This document shows, piece by piece, positions 1 to 8,626 of a stretch of DNA of 64,000 bases (position 1 is the stretch's first letter; each line of letters begins with the position of its first letter). The translations under genes were made by a program, and so were the position numbers. Source of the DNA: Opitutaceae bacterium. GTDB taxonomy: Bacteria > Verrucomicrobiota > Verrucomicrobiia > Opitutales > Opitutaceae. The notes under the pieces were generated by a model. That model did no database searches. It was given only the letters and a program-made list of their open reading frames with translations, and was not told where the DNA came from. The stretch lies in NCBI GenBank assembly GCA_015075305.1, contig JABTUS010000006.1:248001-312000 (forward strand), read 5' to 3'.

Positions 1-1
1 C

Positions 2-625
2 GCACCCCTCATGGCCAGGAACCAAGCGGGAGGCCCGAATGAAGGCGGGAGACCTGTGATTGTCTACCAAGGGCACACCAGTCCGTTGCGCGGGTTTCAT
101 TTCCTGCCGGACATCATCGATCGATGCTCCCGGCTTTCTCCACGCCCGCGATTCGTCATTCAGGTTCAGAACCGTCCGGCTGCTCTATCGAGCGGGCTGG
201 GACCGTCGCTGGCGCGTCTGGACAAGCTTGCGGCCGAAGCGGGGACCAGTGTGCGGCTGGTCGAAGGGGCGCTGTCCGCTGATGACTACTTTGCGCTGCT
301 GGGTGAGGCGGACATCTTGCTGCTGCCCTATGCGCCGACTTTCTACGGCCATGGTTCCTCCGGCGTTTTCACGGAAGCCGCATCCGCCGGCAAGGTGATC
401 GTGGTTTCCCCGCAAACCGTGCCTGCGCGTCAGGGGGCGGAGTACGGCCTCGGCGTTGTGCCGGCGGCAAAGTGGGAGCCATCCGCCATGGCTGAGGCCG
501 TGGGAAATGCCCTGAGGGACTTGGAGCAATTGCGTGACAGGGCCGCCACGGGTGCACCGCGCTTCCGGACGGAGCAGTGTGCCGAGGCGCTTTGGGACAA
601 GGTGCTGAACGCAATGCCGAGGTAG
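2..625 (+). CDS. Glycosyltransferase, GT-B fold, C-terminal part (truncated by window start)
   Basis: The reading frame is open to the first base of the window, so the gene probably begins upstream; the first ATG inside is at 11. About 204 residues are visible. They resemble the C-terminal Rossmann half of a GT4-type glycosyltransferase: a strand opening VIVYQGHTSP near the start, a segment of the form ADILLLPYAP, then HGSSGVFTEAASAGK, which matches the nucleotide-sugar-binding region where GT4 enzymes carry their E-x7-E type motif. Such enzymes transfer a sugar from an activated donor in the cytoplasm, usually for cell-surface polysaccharide. Donor and acceptor cannot be told. The next gene is on the opposite strand and unrelated. 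Confidence 0.65.
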   Translation, partial: APLMARNQAGGPNEGGRPVIVYQGHTSPLRGFHFLPDIIDRCSRLSPRPRFVIQVQNRPAALSSGLGPSLARLDKLAAEAGTSVRLVEGALSADDYFALLGEADILLLPYAPTFYGHGSSGVFTEAASAGKVIVVSPQTVPARQGAEYGLGVVPAAKWEPSAMAEAVGNALRDLEQLRDRAATGAPRFRTEQCAEALWDKVLNAMPR

Positions 626-679
626 TGGGGGAACTCCGCTGCCGCGGAGGGGAGAGACACCGGCGAACCCGGCCGATCC

Positions 680-1618
680 TCAGGCGGCGAATCTCGTCAG
701 TCGCTTCCTGTTCTTGATGGAGCTTCCTGGTTTTTCGTCAAATGCCTCGATGAAACGGCGGGCGAGCAGTGACTCCCTGCCGGGGCGCCAGACGGCGCAG
801 ATCGCGACCTCGATATCGGGACCGGTTTCCTTCAGGGGCCGAACAACGAGATTGTCGATCCGGGTGAGACCGCTTCGCCCCGCGAGGAGTGATACGCCCT
901 GGCCGCCGGCAATCATTGCGAGGAGAGACTCAAAACCCCTCACATCAACAAGCTTGTGAGCCTTCAATCCACGTCCCTCCATCAGGCCGCGAATGAAGGT
1001 GCGATGCAGGGAAAGCCTGCCTCCGCTGATGCAGAGCACCCGCTCCGACGCCAGTTCCGCCAGCGGCACCGAGCTCCTGGAGGCGAGCCGATGGTCCGCT
1101 CCCAGAACCGCGCACAGCGGGGTGGAGAAGACGAGCGCCCACTTGAGCGAGGGCGGCAGTTGATGAAGCGCGTTGGCAGTGATGAATCCGATGTCGAGCT
1201 CCTTGCTCGAGAGCGCAGCCATCTGGGAGGCGACGTCCATGTCGATGAGCTCGACTTCAACGTCCGGGTGCCGCGTGCAGAATACCGCCAGGCTGGCCGC
1301 GAGATGGTTGGCCGCAATGGGCCCGATGTTGCCGATGGTGAGACGTCCGCGATTTCCCTGGGCGGCGTCGCGCGCCCGCTGCGCCGCCTTCTCCGACTGC
1401 TGCAGGATCGCGCGCGCATCCTCGAGAAAAACCGCGCCGGCCTTGGTGAGGGACACCCTGGTGGTGTCACGATCCAGAAGCCGGACGCCGAGTTCGGTTT
1501 CGAGGTCGCGAACCTGCTTGCTCAGCGCGGGGGTGGAGAGATTGAGGTCCTCCGCGGCCGCGCGGAAGCTGAGGGCCCTGGCGACCGCTGCGAAATAGCG
1601 AAGATGACGAAGCTCCAT
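680..1618 (-). CDS. LysR-family transcriptional regulator
   Basis: The 312-residue length is normal for the family. Residues 1-60 form the LysR winged helix-turn-helix (start MELRHLRYFAAVARALSF, then AAEDLNLSTPALSKQVRDLE), followed by a linker helix and a type 2 periplasmic-binding-like effector domain from about residue 90 (GNIGPIAANHLAASL). It is transcribed away from the MarR-adaptor-pump unit, and a 19-bp perfect inverted repeat sits 13 bp upstream of its start codon, as expected for autoregulation. LysR proteins often control the divergent neighbour, so control of the efflux operon is plausible but inferred. The inducer is unknown. Confidence 0.9.
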   Translation of the reverse strand: MELRHLRYFAAVARALSFRAAAEDLNLSTPALSKQVRDLETELGVRLLDRDTTRVSLTKAGAVFLEDARAILQQSEKAAQRARDAAQGNRGRLTIGNIGPIAANHLAASLAVFCTRHPDVEVELIDMDVASQMAALSSKELDIGFITANALHQLPPSLKWALVFSTPLCAVLGADHRLASRSSVPLAELASERVLCISGGRLSLHRTFIRGLMEGRGLKAHKLVDVRGFESLLAMIAGGQGVSLLAGRSGLTRIDNLVVRPLKETGPDIEVAICAVWRPGRESLLARRFIEAFDEKPGSSIKNRKRLTRFAA

Positions 1619-1630
1619 GACGTGGGATGC

Positions 1631-1649
1631 TGTTAACTGATGGTTAACA
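1631..1649. promoter_or_regulatory. 19-bp perfect inverted repeat between divergent LysR and MarR genes
   Basis: The sequence is TGTTAAC-TGATG-GTTAACA: perfect 7-bp arms with a 5-bp spacer. It fits the T-N11-A core of LysR boxes and also the palindrome size of MarR operators. Its place in the only intergenic space shared by the two regulators makes it the best operator candidate for the efflux unit. Which regulator binds it cannot be read from sequence. Confidence 0.6.
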
Positions 1650-1688
1650 CCGGGGAAACTTCAAAGTCATTCCGTCGATTCACGTCCT

Positions 1689-2216
1689 GTGTTATGCTCC
1701 CGGCAATCGACCGTGAGAACTGCGAGCCATGATTCCATTCCAAAGACGCTCCAGTACCTTGCGTCAACAGCCGGAGAGGACTGCCGGCTGCGATTGCAGG
1801 CGTCGCTTCAGATCATGGATGCAGGAGACCAGCTCCTGCGCGTCCTGCGCCGGCGGCTTGCACAGGAGGGCCTGACGGGCGAGGGGTTTCAGGTTCTGGC
1901 ATCGCTCGCGGACCTTCCTGAAGTTGCGCCGCTGTCCGATCTGATGGCCATTGTGGACATGCCGAGGGCGTTCCTGAGCGAGACGGTGACGAGGCTTGAG
2001 TATTCCGGACTGATCGAGCGTCAGCGTGGCGAGCTCGATCGCCGGATGATCCGCCTGCGAATGACGGATGCGGGCAGGACGGCCATTGAAGATGCCCGAA
2101 ACCTTGTGCATCGAAGCATTCGGCAGATTTTTGGGGCGACGGATGAGGATGCACTGCGTGGCTTCGCCGAGCATTGCGTGACGGTCGCCAAGGAAGCCAA
2201 ATCGATTGGCCAGTGA
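1689..2216 (+). CDS. MarR-family transcriptional regulator
   Basis: The product has about 175 residues from a GTG start at 1689. The true start is uncertain: GTG 1713 is also in frame, while ATG 1815 would cut into the first dimerisation helix. The winged helix-turn-helix is visible in the middle (LSDLMAIVDMPRAFLSETVTRLE, then a wing with RQRGELDRRMIRLRMTDAG), the DRRM/LT pattern being typical of MarR. It lies 38 bp upstream of an RND adaptor and pump, the usual arrangement for a local repressor that is released by a toxic phenolic or drug ligand. Role inferred from family and position. Confidence 0.8.
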   Translation: MLCSRQSTVRTASHDSIPKTLQYLASTAGEDCRLRLQASLQIMDAGDQLLRVLRRRLAQEGLTGEGFQVLASLADLPEVAPLSDLMAIVDMPRAFLSETVTRLEYSGLIERQRGELDRRMIRLRMTDAGRTAIEDARNLVHRSIRQIFGATDEDALRGFAEHCVTVAKEAKSIGQ

Positions 2217-2254
2217 GGTCCGCCTGTGCTGGAGTCGGCTCCAGCGAATTTTTC

Positions 2255-3472
2255 ATGACCATGTTCCGACGCATCATTCATTTTCCTGCCGGATTCCTTT
2301 CGATCAGAGCCTGGCTTGCGGCATGCACAGCCGCGATGGCTTTGATGGGATGCTCGAAACAGAGCGTTCCGGCCACGGGCCAGACCGGTGCGCCCACGGA
2401 GGTGGGGGTGATCACAGTGACCCCGAGACCGTACACGCTCTTCCGGGAGCTTCCCGGACGCACCTCCGCCCACCGCATTGCCGAGGTGAGGGCGCGCGTC
2501 AGCGGCATTGTGCTCAAGAGGCTCTTTGACGAAGGCAGCGAGGTCACTGAGGGGCAGGCGCTTTACACGATCGATCCGGCACCCTACCAGGCGGCGCTCG
2601 ACAGCGCCCAGGCCGTGCTTGCGCGGGCGGAAGCGCGTCTGGTGTCCGCGAAACTGCAGGCCGACCGCCATGAGGCGCTCTTCAAGGCCAGTGCCATCAG
2701 CCGCCAGGAGCTGGAGGATGCCGAAGCCGACCTTCAGGTGGCGCAGGCGGATGTTTCCGCCGGCAAGGCGGCTGTGCAGACCGCCTCCATCAATCTCGAA
2801 TACACCCGGGTGCTTTCGCCGATATCCGGCAGAATTGGTTCATCACAGGTCACCGAGGGGGCGTATGTGCAATCCGGCCAGTCGACCCTGCTGGCGACGG
2901 TGCAGCAGATCGACCGTCTCTATGTTGATGTGAACCAGGCGAGCACCGAGGTGCTTCGATTGAGGAAGGCCCTTCAGAGCGGCAAGCTTCACAGCGCGGG
3001 ACAGGGGGCGGGTGAGGCGCGGGTAACTTTGCTGCTCGAGGACGGCAGCGCCTACGAGCATGCCGGCACGCTCCAATTCGCGGATATCACCGTTGACCCA
3101 TCCACCGGAACGGTGCGCGTGCGTGCGCTGGTGCCCAATCCGCAGCGCGAACTTCTGCCCGGCATGTTTGTCCGGGCGCGCATTGAGGAGGGGGTGAATC
3201 CCGCGGCAATGCTCATACCGCAGCAGGGTGTTTCGCGAAACCAGCGCGGCAATGCCACCGCGATGGTCGTGTCTGATCAGGGCAGGGCGGAGATTCGGAT
3301 TCTGACGGCTGAACGGGCGGTGGGAAGCGACTGGATTGTCACGTCGGGCCTCAACAGCGGAGACAAGGTGATCGTGCAGAATCTGCAGCGCATCCGGCCG
3401 GGCTCCGCCGTTGTTCCGGTTCCGGCGACAATTGCCGCTTCGGACTCCGACGCCTCCGGCGTGAAGCCGTAG
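2255..3472 (+). CDS. RND efflux periplasmic adaptor (membrane fusion) lipoprotein
   Basis: The start at ATG 2255 is preferred because it gives a clean lipoprotein leader ending in ALMGC, with the lipid-bearing Cys about residue 34; an upstream in-frame ATG would overlap the MarR gene. The 405 residues follow the AcrA/MexA plan: lipoyl half-motif (EVRARVSGIVLKRLFDEGSEV), alpha-helical hairpin, second lipoyl half (SPISGRIGSSQVTEGAYV), beta-barrel and membrane-proximal domain. It would bridge the inner-membrane pump encoded 45 bp downstream to an outer-membrane channel of TolC type. No channel gene is in this window, so the channel must come from elsewhere. Confidence 0.92.
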   Translation: MTMFRRIIHFPAGFLSIRAWLAACTAAMALMGCSKQSVPATGQTGAPTEVGVITVTPRPYTLFRELPGRTSAHRIAEVRARVSGIVLKRLFDEGSEVTEGQALYTIDPAPYQAALDSAQAVLARAEARLVSAKLQADRHEALFKASAISRQELEDAEADLQVAQADVSAGKAAVQTASINLEYTRVLSPISGRIGSSQVTEGAYVQSGQSTLLATVQQIDRLYVDVNQASTEVLRLRKALQSGKLHSAGQGAGEARVTLLLEDGSAYEHAGTLQFADITVDPSTGTVRVRALVPNPQRELLPGMFVRARIEEGVNPAAMLIPQQGVSRNQRGNATAMVVSDQGRAEIRILTAERAVGSDWIVTSGLNSGDKVIVQNLQRIRPGSAVVPVPATIAASDSDASGVKP

Positions 3473-3517
3473 GCCCCGGATTTCAGCGACAATCCAACCA
3501 ACCGGGAGAAACGTTTC

Positions 3518-6500
3518 ATGGCCAAATTTTTCATCGATCGACCCATTTTTGCGTGGGTGATTGCGCTTGTCATCATGCTGTCAGGGATGGCGGCCATCCG
3601 GACGCTGCCGGTATCCCAGTATCCCAGCATCGCTCCGCCGGCCATTTCCGTACGCGCGGTCTATCCCGGGGCGTCCGCGAAGACCGTCGAGGACACGGTG
3701 ACCCAGGTCATCGAGCAGAACATGAATGGCATCGACAACCTGCGCTACATGGCGTCGACGAGCGACTCGGGCGGCAATGTGACCATCACGCTGACGTTCG
3801 AGGCGGGGACGGATGCCGACATCGCGCAGGTCCAGGTGCAGAACAAGCTGCAGCTCGCCATGCCGCTCCTGCCGAATGAGGTGCAGCAGCAGGGGGTCAG
3901 GGTCACGAAATCGGTGAGAAACTTTCTGATGGTGCTGGGCTTTGTCTCGAAGGACGGAAGCATGAGCCGCAACGACATCTCCGACTACGTTGCGGCGAAT
4001 GTGCAGGACTCGATCAGCCGCATCCAGGGTGTCGGCGACATCCAGCTCTTCGGCACGCAGTATGCGATGCGCATCTGGCTGAATCCCGACGGCCTCGCGA
4101 ACTATCGGCTGACTATCAGCGACATCACGTCTGCGCTGCAGGCGCAGAACGCGCAGGTGTCCGCGGGTCAGCTCGGCGGCACTCCAGCGGTTCCCGGTCA
4201 GCGGATGGCGGCTACAATCACGGCGCAGACCCGGCTCGAAACCGCGGAGCAGTTCGGCAACGTCCTCCTTCGCGTCAACGAGGATGGCTCCCTGGTGCGC
4301 CTGCGTGATGTGGCGCGGGTCGAGCTTGGAGGTGAAAACTACTCGATTGAAACGCGCTACAATGGCAGGCCCGCCTCGGGCATGGCCATTCGTCCGGCGA
4401 CGGGCGCGAACGCACTGGAAACCGCCCGGCTGGTGCGTGAAAAGATCGAGGAGCTGTCGCAGTTTTTCCCGCCTGGCCTGACCGTCGAGTTCCCCCTCGA
4501 CACGACACCCTTTGTGAGGATCTCCATCTCGGAGGTGGTCAAGACTCTCGTCGAGGCGATCGCGCTGGTCTTCCTGGTGATGTACCTGTTCATGCAGAAT
4601 TTTCGGGCGACACTCATTCCAACAATCGCCGTGCCGGTGGTGCTGCTGGGAACTTTCGCCGTGATGGATGCCGCTGGTTTCTCCATCAATACGCTGACCA
4701 TGTTCGGCATGGTGCTTGCGATCGGCCTGCTGGTGGACGACGCGATTGTTGTCGTCGAGAATGTCGAGCGGGTGATGAGCGAGGAGGGATTGTCGCCGCG
4801 GGATGCGACGAGGAAATCCATGGAGCAGATCACGGGGGCTCTTGTAGGCATTGCGCTCGTACTGACGGCCGTGTTTGTGCCGATGGCTTTTTTCGGCGGA
4901 TCGGTGGGGGTGATCTACCGCCAGTTCTCGATCACGGTCGTTTCAGCCATGATCCTTTCGGTGATCGTGGCGATCGTGCTGACTCCCGCCCTGTGCGCGA
5001 CGATGCTGAAACCGATCCCGAAGGGGCATCATGGCACAAAACGGGGCTTCTTCGGGTGGTTCAACCGGCTGTTTGAACGCAGTTCCTCGAAGTACACCAC
5101 GGGCGTATCCGGTTTGCTGACGCGAACAGGGCGCTCACTTGTGGTTTACGTGCTCATTCTCGGTGCGATGGCGCTGCTCTTCGTGCGCATGCCCACGGGG
5201 TTCCTTCCGGATGAGGACCAGGGATTGATGTTCGCCCAGGTGCTTCTGCCTGTGGGATCCACCCAGGAGCAGACGCTCGCCGTGATGAAGGACGTGGAGA
5301 AACATTTCCTCGAAAACGAGAAGGCCAACGTCGAGTCGATCTTCACGGTTGCGGGATTCAGCTTTGGAGGCCAGGGGCAGCACACGGGACTCGCGTTCAT
5401 CAAGCTGCGCGACTGGGCTGATAGACCGGGCAGGGATGCCAAGGTGAAGGCGATTGCAGGCCGCGCGATGGGCGCGTTCATGAAGTTCAAGGATGCGATC
5501 GCGTTTGCGTTTGCGCCGCCCTCGGTGCTCGAGCTGGGCACCGCGAATGGCTTTGACTACCGCCTGCAGGACCAGGCCGGACTCGGGCACGATCGCCTGA
5601 TGGAGGCCCGCGCTCAGTTTCTGGAGCTGGCGTCGAAGCACCCCGATCTGAGCAACGTCCGTCCAAGCGGATTTGAGGACAACCCCCAGTACAAGATTGA
5701 TGTGGACCAGGAGAAGGCCAGTGCGCTGGGCATTTCGCTCACGGACATCAACCGCACGCTGTCGGCCGCCTGGGGCTCGTCCTATGTCAATGACTTCATC
5801 GACAAGGGGCGGGTGAAGCGGGTCTACATTCAGGCGGATGCGCCCTATCGCATGCTGCCCGAGGACCTGAACCGCTGGTACGTGAGAAACAGTCGGAAGG
5901 AGATGGTGCCCTTCTCCGCGTTTGCGAGTGCGCGCTGGATGTATGGACCCTCGCTGCTGGAGCGATTCAACGGCCTGCCTGCGATTGCGGTCCAGGGGGA
6001 GCCCGCACCCGGCAGGAGCACGGGTGACGCCATGGCGGCGCTCGAGCAGATTTCCAGGCAGTTGCCGCTGGGAACGGGACATGCCTGGGGAGGGTTGTCG
6101 TTCGAGGAGCGGCTGTCGGGTTCGCAGGCGCCGGCGCTGTATGCGGTTTCGCTTCTTGTGGTGTTTCTCTGCCTGGCTGCGCTCTATGAAAGCTGGTCCA
6201 TTCCGTTCGCCGTGATGCTGGTGGTTCCGCTCGGCGTGATCGGCGCCCTGCTGGCTGCGATGGTCCGCGGACTGCCCAACGACGTCTATTTCCAGGTTGG
6301 GCTGCTGACCACGATCGGCCTGTCGTGCAAGAACGCCATTCTCATCGTCGAGTTTGCGAAGGAGGGGTATGACCGCGGCATGAGTCTCATGGACGCCACG
6401 ATTCTGGCAGCGCGCCAGCGGCTGCGGCCAATCCTCATGACCTCGTTCGCATTCGTCCTGGGCGTGCTTCCGCTCGTGCGTGCCAATGGTGCCGGATCCG

Positions 6501-6649
6501 GCAGCCAGAACGCCATCGGCACGGGTGTGATGGGGGGCATGCTGAGCGCGACGTTTCTCGCCATCTTCCTGATACCGGTGTTCTTCGTCGCGGTGCTTCG
6601 CCTGATGAAGGTCAAGCCGCGGCCAGGGAGCTCGGGCACGCACGGATGA
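3518..6649 (+). CDS. RND efflux pump, HAE-1 family (AcrB/MexB-like)
   Basis: The 1043 residues match the usual length. It starts with the typical AcrB-like [20 protein letters not shown] and has the 12-helix duplicated RND layout with two large periplasmic loops. The proton-relay aspartates are D407 and D408 ([18 protein letters not shown]), at the same numbers as in AcrB, and a Lys in TM10 lies in [17 protein letters not shown]. It is a proton-driven exporter of hydrophobic or amphiphilic compounds and should pair with the adaptor just upstream. A GGGAGAAA stretch before ATG 3518 is a reasonable ribosome-binding site. Substrates are unknown. Confidence 0.93.
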   Translation: MAKFFIDRPIFAWVIALVIMLSGMAAIRTLPVSQYPSIAPPAISVRAVYPGASAKTVEDTVTQVIEQNMNGIDNLRYMASTSDSGGNVTITLTFEAGTDADIAQVQVQNKLQLAMPLLPNEVQQQGVRVTKSVRNFLMVLGFVSKDGSMSRNDISDYVAANVQDSISRIQGVGDIQLFGTQYAMRIWLNPDGLANYRLTISDITSALQAQNAQVSAGQLGGTPAVPGQRMAATITAQTRLETAEQFGNVLLRVNEDGSLVRLRDVARVELGGENYSIETRYNGRPASGMAIRPATGANALETARLVREKIEELSQFFPPGLTVEFPLDTTPFVRISISEVVKTLVEAIALVFLVMYLFMQNFRATLIPTIAVPVVLLGTFAVMDAAGFSINTLTMFGMVLAIGLLVDDAIVVVENVERVMSEEGLSPRDATRKSMEQITGALVGIALVLTAVFVPMAFFGGSVGVIYRQFSITVVSAMILSVIVAIVLTPALCATMLKPIPKGHHGTKRGFFGWFNRLFERSSSKYTTGVSGLLTRTGRSLVVYVLILGAMALLFVRMPTGFLPDEDQGLMFAQVLLPVGSTQEQTLAVMKDVEKHFLENEKANVESIFTVAGFSFGGQGQHTGLAFIKLRDWADRPGRDAKVKAIAGRAMGAFMKFKDAIAFAFAPPSVLELGTANGFDYRLQDQAGLGHDRLMEARAQFLELASKHPDLSNVRPSGFEDNPQYKIDVDQEKASALGISLTDINRTLSAAWGSSYVNDFIDKGRVKRVYIQADAPYRMLPEDLNRWYVRNSRKEMVPFSAFASARWMYGPSLLERFNGLPAIAVQGEPAPGRSTGDAMAALEQISRQLPLGTGHAWGGLSFEERLSGSQAPALYAVSLLVVFLCLAALYESWSIPFAVMLVVPLGVIGALLAAMVRGLPNDVYFQVGLLTTIGLSCKNAILIVEFAKEGYDRGMSLMDATILAARQRLRPILMTSFAFVLGVLPLVRANGAGSGSQNAIGTGVMGGMLSATFLAIFLIPVFFVAVLRLMKVKPRPGSSGTHG

Positions 6650-6680
6650 CGATCGCGTCGTCTCGGCCAGTCGGAAACAT

Positions 6681-6707
6681 CCAGGCGCGGGGTTGCGTCG
6701 CGCCTGG
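6681..6707. terminator. Hairpin between convergent pump and glnS genes
   Basis: A perfect 9-bp stem CCAGGCGCG / CGCGCCTGG encloses a 9-nt loop in the 67-bp gap between two convergent genes. It could stop transcription in both directions. There is no T-run on either side, so it is not a canonical intrinsic terminator. Confidence 0.45.
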
Positions 6708-6716
6708 CACGCACCG

Positions 6717-8495
6717 CTATCTCACCCAGGTGTCCTTCAGTGTGATTGTCCGGTTGAATGCCGGTTGTCCGGAAACGCCGGGGTGCACGTCGCGGGTAAA
6801 ATACCCGAGACGCTCGAATTGGAAGGTCGCTCCAATCGCGGCGTCGCCCAGTGAATGTTCGAGCTTTCCAGTGACGATCCGGAGCGAGTCGGGATTGACG
6901 ACCCTGAGGAAGTCCTCCTCACGGGCGGGTTCCGACACCGTGAACAGACGGTCATAGAGGCGAACCTCCGCGTCGAAGCAGTGCCGGGTGCTCACCCAAT
7001 GGATGGTTCCCTTGACCTTGCGGTCGGCGTTGGGTGCGCCGCTGCGCGTGGAAAGGTCAGCGGTGCATCGCAGTTCGAGAACAGCTCCTGATGAATCCTT
7101 CACGATCTCATCGAGCCTGATGATGCACGCATACTTCAGCCGCACCTCGCCGCCGGGCTTCAGTCGGAAATACTTTGGCGGAGGAACCTCCGCAAAATCA
7201 TCCGATTCAATGTAGACTTCGCGGGTGAGGGGCATGGACCGGCGCGTTGGCGCCTCGGACTGCGGGTCATTCACGGCTTCGCAGGGGATGGTTTCACCGT
7301 CAGCGATGTTGGTGAGAACGATTCTGACGGGATTCAGGACGGCGAACCGGCGCAGTGCCATGGCGTTCAGCTCTTCGCGGACGGCATGTTCAAAAAGGGC
7401 GATGTCTGTGACGCTGTTGTATCGGGTGACTCCGACCCCGATGACAAAGCGTCGCAGGGCGGCCGCGGGCACACCCCGCCTTCGGAGAGCCGCGAGGGTG
7501 GGCAGGCGCGGATCGTCCCAGCCATCGACGACCTTCGCCTCGACGAGCTGCAGGAGCTTGCGTTTCGAAACCAGCGTGTAGCCGGGCACAAGCTTGGCGA
7601 ATTCGTACTGGTGCGGGACAGGACGCGGCAGATTGAGATTCGTTAGGATCCAGTCGTAGAGCGGCCTGTGGTCCACGAACTCGAGCGTGCAGATGCTGTG
7701 AGTCACGCCCTCGATGTAGTCGCTCAGGCAGTGCGCGTAATCGTACAGTGGATAAATGCACCAGGCATTTCCGGTCTGGTGATGCGGCACATGGCGGATG
7801 CGATAGAGAAGCGGATCGCGCAGCCAGACATTCGGTGATGTCATGTCGATCCTCGCCCGCAGCGATCGGGCTCCATCGGCAAACTCCCCCGCGCGCATGC
7901 GCTGGAAGAGATCGAGATTCTCGGCGACCGTGCGATTCCTCCAGGGTGAATCCCTGCCCGGCTGATCGGGCGCGCCGCGGTATTCGTCGGTTTCCTTCGG
8001 TGAAAGGTCGCACACGTAAGCCCTCCCCTCCCTGATCAGGACGAGGGCGAACTCGTAGAGCGCTTCAAAATAGTCGCTGGCGAAAAAGGGTTCGGTGATC
8101 CCGGAATTTGGATTCGCGGGAGACATGTGAAAATCCAGCCTGCCTTCCTGGAGTGATCGGTGCGCACTGGCTCCCTTCGATTTGAAGGCGAGGCAATGGT
8201 CGGCCCATCCGGAGATCAGCCAGCGGACGTCGGCGATTATTGAATCAACGTACTCCGCCTCTTCCTTCGCGGGATTGGTGTCGTCAAAACGCAGGTTGCA
8301 CTGGCCGTTCTGCTCCCGGGCGATTCCGAAATTCAGGCAGATTGACTTGGCGTGACCGATATGAAGGTAGCCGTTGGGTTCCGGCGGGAATCGGGTCACG
8401 ATTTTCGCATGGCGTCCGGCGGAGACGTCGGACGCGACAATGTCGCGGATGAAGTCGGATGGCTCGGCTGCAGGCGTGGAGGTTTCAGCGGACAT
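6717..8495 (-). CDS. glnS: Glutaminyl-tRNA synthetase
   Basis: Class I synthetase charging tRNA-Gln with glutamine and ATP. ATG 8495 is preferred over the longer reading (which could begin at 8558), because the catalytic domain then begins at the usual distance. The product has 592 residues, slightly longer than the roughly 550 of E. coli GlnRS. Visible are PPEPNGYLHIGHAKS with the HIGH motif at residues 45-48, the Rossmann-fold segment LRFDDTNPAKE, the VSKRKL form of the KMSKS loop, and the two-part beta-barrel anticodon domain to the C-terminus. It implies direct glutaminylation rather than sole reliance on GatCAB; a tRNA-Gln(UUG) gene lies 10 kb away. Confidence 0.96.
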   Translation of the reverse strand: MSAETSTPAAEPSDFIRDIVASDVSAGRHAKIVTRFPPEPNGYLHIGHAKSICLNFGIAREQNGQCNLRFDDTNPAKEEAEYVDSIIADVRWLISGWADHCLAFKSKGASAHRSLQEGRLDFHMSPANPNSGITEPFFASDYFEALYEFALVLIREGRAYVCDLSPKETDEYRGAPDQPGRDSPWRNRTVAENLDLFQRMRAGEFADGARSLRARIDMTSPNVWLRDPLLYRIRHVPHHQTGNAWCIYPLYDYAHCLSDYIEGVTHSICTLEFVDHRPLYDWILTNLNLPRPVPHQYEFAKLVPGYTLVSKRKLLQLVEAKVVDGWDDPRLPTLAALRRRGVPAAALRRFVIGVGVTRYNSVTDIALFEHAVREELNAMALRRFAVLNPVRIVLTNIADGETIPCEAVNDPQSEAPTRRSMPLTREVYIESDDFAEVPPPKYFRLKPGGEVRLKYACIIRLDEIVKDSSGAVLELRCTADLSTRSGAPNADRKVKGTIHWVSTRHCFDAEVRLYDRLFTVSEPAREEDFLRVVNPDSLRIVTGKLEHSLGDAAIGATFQFERLGYFTRDVHPGVSGQPAFNRTITLKDTWVR

Positions 8496-8601
8496 GGCTG
8501 CATGAGGAAAAGTCATCTCGGGGTGCAAGGCAATGACCCAAACGCCTCTGGGAGTCATACGACTTCAAGGGGGGCATGCCCATTGCTGTCAATGTGCAGG
8601 A

Positions 8602-8621
8602 AATCCTCGGGCGAGGGGATT
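8602..8621 (-). terminator. Possible imperfect hairpin after the MdtABC-like operon
   Basis: Read on the minus strand just after the last pump gene, AATCC and TC pair with GA and GGATT around a GCCC loop, with a two-base bulge. There is only a weak T-rich tail. It is offered as a possible operon end and is weakly supported. Confidence 0.25.
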
Positions 8622-8626
8622 GATGC

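Noticed and set aside
5135-6643. Long minus-strand frame (502 codons) opposite the first RND pump
   Set aside because: Composition dominated by His, Arg and Gln with no domain; the plus-strand frame is an unmistakable RND transporter.
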